Source of the DNA: Podila epigama
Lineage: Eukaryota; Mortierellomycota; Mortierellomycetes; Mortierellales; Mortierellaceae
Assembly: GCA_015679605.1 (NCBI GenBank)
Contig: JAAAVE010000159.1
Span: 306-29,061, forward strand
Direction of reading: 5' to 3'
DNA: 28,756 bases
This document shows, in pieces, positions 24,136-28,756 of this stretch (the first letter of the stretch is position 1; each line of letters opens with the position of its first letter). The notes under the pieces are model-generated. The model had not been told where the DNA came from and made no database searches. It worked only from the letters and a program-made list of their open reading frames with translations. A program made the translations under genes and the position numbers.

Positions 24136-26125
24136 CTAAAAGTACCATCGTTCCCAACTGGAACGGATATCATCATCAGGCACAAAGTTGATTCGCTTAA
24201 TCTCTGAAAACCCTTCTTCAAGTTTCGGTTCTTGGTATCGCTTGGCGTACGAGGCAAACACCATCTCTGACAGTCGCTCTCTCGGGGGCTCATCTCTAAT
24301 CTTGAGAGTTTCAGGAGAGGCCTTGACGGTACTCGTTGTTGTCTTGGTTGTTGTCTTGGTTGTTGTCTTAGTTGTTGTTGCGGAAGTTACTGTTGTTGAT
24401 GATGTGCTGGTGGTTGCCTCGGACGAATTGGTTTGTGAAGAGCTATTTAACATAAGTGATCGTACAGTCTCTTCTGCCTCGATCAAAGGGCGGTGGAAAG
24501 CGCGAAAGTAATTGTTATGGGTTGCGAGGTCCTTGTCAGCCAAGAACAGGAAACATCGCACTGGCACATTGTACTTCTTTGCGAGTGCGATGTATGGAGC
24601 GCGGGTGGCCACATCTGGATTTGTGTTGTCTAAATGTAAAAATGGTGAGGGGAGTTTAGACAGTTTCTCTATAACGAGTCTATAAAGTTTGCCTCATAAC
24701 ATTGTCGCATTCATACCAACGACGACTGGCTTGGATTGCTTGAGGCTATCATCGACGGCTTTGAGACACTTGTCTCTAGTCTTGAGTGTATCCTGATTTA
24801 CATACTCATAGTTACCAGTCGAGAGGATATGCGTCTTGGCAAAGGAACTTTTCCCTGAGGCAGGATATCCACAAAGGAGTATCAACTCGCATGTACCGGG
24901 GGCAGGAAGCAATGGTGTAGATGATGGAGAGAAAAGTGGAACTATTATCACGACATAATGACAACAAGAGTAGAGTAGAGTGAGTTTACTTGGCCACTAT
25001 TAGATACTTTGATACTTTGACAAAAGAAGCCTTCTTGACATTAACTTACGGTTGCTGGGCCATTCTTTGGGATCAAACGTGCCAAAGGACCATTTATGAT
25101 CTGGGCACGCTTGGTTCAAGAAAAAGTGTTCTGGCGTGTGAAATTCAAGATTTAGACTAGCAGCAAATTTCCTATCCGTGTTATTGAAATCCTTGACAGC
25201 TCCTACTTTCCAACCATCGTGGCGCCCGGCGGCGTCTCCTACGTAGTAACTTTGTGCGCGATCTAGAACAGACCAAAAAAAAAAAAAAAACACCCAAACA
25301 CCCAAACACCCAAACACAAGTCAGAAATACATCCATTGGCTAATGGCGGCGATAACACGCAACATTTCTGACCATTCTTACCGATGACAACACCCTCCAT
25401 GAGAAACTTTGCCTCTAGCCAGTGCCACAGGCCTGTCATCGGTTTCCGGTTGTGATCTTTTTGCATACTGATCAGAATCCACATCGGGAGCTGGAGGCTG
25501 CCACAGATTTTCTCAAACTTGAGCTTCATCTCCTCCTGTTTGTCGGGCTTGCCATCTAATCCTCCTTGGTTGGTGATCACAACTAGTGCACGGCTGCGAA
25601 GACTTGGATGTTAGTGACCTTGTAACCCACATGGTCACCAAGATTTACCTTTAATATGATGTTTAATATGAATCTTACCCAGCCTCTGAGAGTTCCTTTA
25701 GGCGTGCGGGAACGCTTGGCGCCCACCAAATCCAGTCATCCGCGTTCTTGGGCCACTTGTGCTTTCCTTTCACTGAGATCAGTGTAGAATCCTAGTTTCA
25801 TACAAAGGTAAATTGAATATCATGCACAGAATCAAAGTACGGACTCATGTCACACAACCGACACATCTGAACATACCAGATCAAATGCAGAGACTTTTGA
25901 GTTTGGTTTGGGATCGAAAGCTTCGCCAACAATGCAACTTGTGCCATAAGTCTGCCATTTTATGGGCGCTCTGGCTGCTGGCGCGTTTGATTTTTTTTCG
26001 AAGATCGAGAACATTTGCTTCTTTGCTGCTGGTGCACTGGCCCCTTCGTCCTGGGAGGCAGCCGCTCTCTTGGAGCTTGAAGCAGAGGTCTTTTGCTTGT
26101 TTGCTACTTTTTCTTTTGAGCTCAT
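24136..26125 (-). CDS. PNKP: polynucleotide kinase 3'-phosphatase
   Basis: DNA end-processing enzyme: removes 3'-phosphates and adds 5'-phosphates at strand breaks. Six exons on the minus strand: 26125-25877, 25791-25679, 25593-25382, 25262-25050, 24941-24717 and 24629-24136, 501 aa. The N-terminus is Lys/Ser/Ala-rich with no FHA domain, as in fission yeast Pnk1. The phosphatase (about 60-260) has the nucleophile motif FDLDSTL split by intron 1, then VVITNQGGLDG, HNRKPMTGLWHWLE and SYYVGDAAGR. The kinase has the P-loop GYPASGKSS (about 287-295), VNQDTLKTRDKCL, DNTNPDVATRAPYIALAK, FRAFHRP and EPKLEEGFSEI. A Thr/Ser/Lys insertion sits inside the kinase C-terminal part. A basic MFSIFEKKSNAP stretch near residue 38 could be a PCNA-interacting or nuclear motif, a guess only. 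Confidence 0.95.
24335..24370 (-). repeat. 12-bp coding tandem repeat in PNKP
   Basis: GTTGTTGTCTTG on the plus strand repeats at 24335-24346, 24347-24358 and 24359-24370 (last base changed). It encodes repeated Thr-Thr-Thr-Lys within a low-complexity insertion of about 55 residues in the PNKP kinase domain. Confidence 0.85.
25275..25317. repeat. A16 run and 8-bp tandem repeat in PNKP intron 3
   Basis: Sixteen A (25275-25290) adjoin three copies of CACCCAAA (25291-25314) plus CAC. In the minus-strand transcript this is a G/T-rich repeat followed by a U-run just before the exon 4 acceptor, where the T-run serves as the polypyrimidine tract. Confidence 0.85.
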
Positions 26126-26782
26126 GGTCTGAATGCACTTGTTCCTGAGGGGTGAAGAATGAGCAGAGTAGGCGAAGTTATGGTTGTAGAGTATCAGACA
26201 AGGAGAGGAGTAATTGGGGTGGAATTTGAAAGAGTAATAGTACAGACGAAACGTGCGATTGAAGGTAATAGCAAACGAGAGGTTGCAAGATTTCAGAAGC
26301 ATGGAATTTTGAAGGCAAAAAAACAAATTCCATATAAAAAAAAAAAAAAAAAAAAAAATAGAAAAGCTTAAATTCGACCAGGGGCATAGAAAACTCGTGG
26401 TAGGACGCGCCATAAAGAGGCATGTTAACGCTAGTCATTGATGCGATATTGCTTAATAGAAAAACAAACTCTAGTATCGATGCCATCATTCACATATCCA
26501 AGCAAGTATCTTTCCTTTATCAATGATTCCTTTTTATTTCTTCATTCCTTCATTCCTACCATGCATTTCCTGTTATCAATGTTGGGTGTAGACTGCATGA
26601 CAGAGCAGAGAGAGCAAACAAGGGCATTCTCTTTTCTTCGGACCTCCGAAATTTTTGCGCACACGCGGAAATAAGCCACCGAAGAGGGGGAGATGTACGG
26701 TCATCTCTCGTCTCCGCTGATGATCGATGCAAGGATCAAATTCTTCCATCATCTCCACTCTCTCTCTACTTTCCCCATCACA
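26126..26782. promoter_or_regulatory. divergent PNKP/NDUFS3 intergenic region
   Basis: 657 bp between divergent start codons. A CCAAT box (ATTGG on the plus strand at 26213-26217) sits about 90 bp upstream of the PNKP ATG. A 23-nt A-run follows CATAT at 26336-26358. On the NDUFS3 side the leader is CT-rich (about 26750-26780) and ends CATCACA before the ATG. Short open frames here have no protein-like features. Confidence 0.45.
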
Positions 26783-28097
26783 ATGATGTCCTCAAGGATC
26801 GCCGCCACCGCTCTTCGCGTCACTGCGACCAGAGGTAAAATCTCTTTCATCAACACCTCAACCCTCCGCTCTTTATGACATTTCTTGCAATTACCAGAAC
26901 ACACTATCAATCCACTGGATCTCGGAGGAATCGACAAAACATACCTCGGAGATTTCAAATTCTTTTACAAACAGCCTTGCACCATGCACATTCTCCACCT
27001 TTAACTCGATGTCTTCACCGCGATCTTCGTTATCATTCAAACTGACAAAATAAAATAACTCGTTCTCTAATTAGCCACTGCCAGAATTCCAGCTGCAGTC
27101 GTCGCTCGCTCCCATATCCACTCTTCGGCCAAGGTCCAGAACTGTAAGTCTGTCGTTTGCAAGCAGAGTACACTCCTGAGCGACATGTCTCTCTCTGATA
27201 ATATCTTACTAGACGATGTTCGCTTACACCCATCCACACAAATACACGAATATTTTATATAGCCACGGGACCCAGGATCCATGAGGCAGCCGACCCCACC
27301 ATCAAAACTACCGTCACACAAATGCACGAGTACGGCAAATACTTGACCTCGGTCATGCCCAAGTTCATTCAGCAGTTCTCTGTCTACAAGGATGAGTTGA
27401 CCATTTACGTTGCACCCAGCGCTCTCTTGCCCGTCATGGAGTTTTTGCGCGACCACACCAACTCTCAGTTCAAGCAGGTCATGGATGTGTGCGGAGTCGA
27501 TTACCCATCGCGCCCTAACCGTTTCGAGGTCGTGTACAACTGCCTCTCCATCCGCTTCAACAGCCGTATCCGCATCAAGACCTATGCTAACGAGGTCTCG
27601 CCTGTTCCCTCGTTGACCTCGCTCTTCAACTCTGTCAACTGGTTCGAGCGTGAGGCTTGGGACATGTACGGTATCTTCTTCACAGGACATCCCGATCTCC
27701 GTCGCATCTTGACCGACTATGGTTTCGAGGGCCACCCTCTCCGCAAGGATTTCCCTCTTACTGGATATGTCGAGGTCCGTTATGATGATGAGAAGAAGCG
27801 CGTCGTTGTCGAGCCAGTGGAGTTGGCCCAGGCCTTCCGTAACTTTGAGGGCGCCGCCTCTCCTTGGGAGCAAGTCGGGTAAGTTTTCTCGTGCTTTTGT
27901 GTTGACCAGAATATTCAATCTCTCTATTTTTTTATTATTTTTCCTCTGCTCCTCGCATATTGAAGACTCACACCTGCCTGTTATTTTTTTTTCACTTTTT
28001 ATTCCTGATATTTTTCATATTTCATAATCTACGTTGATTCAGCCCTGGACGTGATGACAAGCCTGCTCTTCCCGAGCCTGAGACTCCCAAAGCATAA
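26783..28097 (+). CDS. NDUFS3: NADH:ubiquinone oxidoreductase 30-kDa subunit
   Basis: Core peripheral-arm (Q-module) subunit of mitochondrial complex I, homologue of bacterial NuoC. Four exons: 26783-26834, 27075-27143, 27263-27878 and 28043-28097, 263 aa, equal to the family length. The first about 40 residues ([17 protein letters not shown], then [19 protein letters not shown]) form an Arg/Ala/Ser-rich mitochondrial presequence spread over two small exons. The mature part has [39 protein letters not shown], the complex I 30-kDa signature [21 protein letters not shown], and [20 protein letters not shown]. It ends in PEPETPKA. Two ATGs open the frame; I take the first. Codon bias to C in exon 3 fits good expression. 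Confidence 0.96.
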
Positions 28098-28702
28098 AGC
28101 ATCAACAAAAATACATTATGTGAATAACGAACGTGAACCTAGAGGGAGAGAGAATGAGAAAGTTGAGAGGAAGAGAGAGAGAGTAGAATCGTCAACGATA
28201 AGCCAAGTAAACAGAATATTTTATTACCCAAGAAACCCATAATTAGACTTTCACCATCCGGTCCAAGTCTGTGCTCTATTGTAACCTGTATGCCTCAATG
28301 CGGTCAATAACCCTCCCATCCGTCTCTACATTTTTGCACACTTACACACGCTCATAATGGACATGAAGAAGAGAAAGTGCTTACACGTTCAATGCCGTGT
28401 AGCTTCTTCAATTTCATTCTGCAGGCATGTTCACACAGGAACACGCTCCAACAATAACGGAAGGATTAATGTGCTTCAAAGCACAAGTCATCAAAGAGCA
28501 TTTGCTTTTTTTTTTTTTCTTGCCAAAGGACCTCAAAAGTATTTGCCCTACCTACTGAAAAAGCTACAGTGATGCCAAAAGAAAATCCATACCAAGCATT
28601 GGTACCAGGGCACTCCAAGACACCTCGAGACACCTGGAGATGCCCAGGTCACCCCTTAAGCACTTGGATGAGACCAAAAGAAGCTGGCGCCCGGGGCCAA
28701 AA
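28098..28702. other. intergenic region between NDUFS3 and tRNA-Ile
   Basis: Starts with the NDUFS3 3' UTR, including a GA-rich purine stretch (28140-28185) and TATTTTATTAC near 28216. Small perfect inverted repeats occur at 28382-28401 (TACACG/CGTGTA) and 28471-28484 (GTGCTT/AAGCAC). A 71-codon open frame at 28357-28572 has no family resemblance, and I do not call it. The last 110 bp hold the inverted-repeat element and GC-rich sequence next to the tRNA. Confidence 0.5.
28591..28649. repeat. nested inverted repeats beside tRNA-Ile
   Basis: Two adjoining hairpins. The first is ACCAA-gca-TTGGT at 28591-28603. The second has arms ACCAGGGCACTCCA (28604-28617) and TGGAGATGCCCAGGT (28635-28649), complementary except for one bulged A and one mismatch, around a 17-nt loop. 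The loop region contains a direct repeat AGACACCT. It lies 54 bp downstream of the 3' end of the tRNA gene. Confidence 0.6.
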
Positions 28703-28756
28703 TGCTCATTGCAGGGATCGAACCTGCGGCCTTCGCGTTATTAGCACGACGCTCTA
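28703..28756 (-). tRNA. tRNA-Ile(AAU), 5' part beyond the window
   Basis: Minus-strand sequence. The anticodon loop CTAATAA (anticodon AAT at 28742-28740) has a 5-bp stem TCGTG/CGCGA containing one G-U pair. The T-arm is GCAGG-TTCGATC-CCTGC, followed by the seven 3' acceptor-stem bases AATGAGC and discriminator A at 28703. The D-arm is only partly present (TAGAGC) and the 5' acceptor strand lies past 28756, so it cannot be checked for pairing. TTTT follows at 28702-28699, a minimal RNA polymerase III terminator. The CCA is not encoded, as expected in a nuclear gene. Confidence 0.93.

Noticed and set aside
27067-27918. A 283-codon open frame antisense to NDUFS3
   Set aside because: It mirrors the codon-biased NDUFS3 exon and continues across both of its introns without any recognisable domain.
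28357-28572. A 71-codon open frame after NDUFS3
   Set aside because: No family resemblance, it runs through a T-run into a Phe stretch, and it lies in a region with A/T-rich non-coding character.

Overview
The window is a gene-dense piece of a fungal nuclear genome. The genes are spliced, with many short GT-AG introns (mostly 45 to 150 nt, the largest 382 nt). Intergenic gaps are short, A/T homopolymer runs are long, and AATAAA-type poly(A) signals are visible. The fungal-type Pkc1, seipin, translin and NDUFS3 orthologues, the F-box/leucine-rich-repeat protein and the intron density suggest an early-diverging fungus of the Mucoromycota, most likely Mortierella-like. That placement is inferred from sequence character, not from a search. 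All exon junctions below were built by hand from splice signals, reading phase and family continuity.

Layout: 19-1675 (+) ZIP zinc transporter, possibly cut at the left edge; 1920-2652 (-) unrecognised 199-aa protein; 2782-4337 (+) protein phosphatase methylesterase 1; 4490-7921 (+) COG2; 8185-10263 (-) alpha-tubulin; 10412-12003 (-) BRCT-domain protein whose 5' side meets a 10-N assembly gap; 12173-13372 (+) translin; 13439-14328 (-) ACOT13/PaaI-type hotdog thioesterase; 14329-15221 a long divergent promoter region; 15222-20243 (+) protein kinase C in 12 exons; 20365-22045 (+) seipin; 22282-24057 (+) single-exon F-box/LRR protein; 24136-26125 (-) polynucleotide kinase 3'-phosphatase; 26126-26782 divergent promoter region; 26783-28097 (+) complex I 30-kDa subunit; 28098-28702 gene-poor DNA with an inverted-repeat element; 28703-28756 (-) partial tRNA-Ile(AAU).

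The genes are mostly housekeeping and do not form one pathway. Loose themes are membrane trafficking and lipid (COG2, seipin, thioesterase), signalling (PKC, PP2A methylesterase), DNA or RNA metabolism (PNKP, BRCT protein, translin), cytoskeleton (tubulin) and respiration (NDUFS3). I found no mobile element, CRISPR array, gene cluster or clearly new multi-gene system. The items most worth a second look are the BRCT protein rebuilt from tiny exons beside the gap, the unrecognised 199-aa protein, the 12-bp palindromic tandem repeat upstream of PKC, the long inverted repeat next to the tRNA, the low-complexity insertion inside the PNKP kinase domain, and the glutamine-rich linker of PKC.
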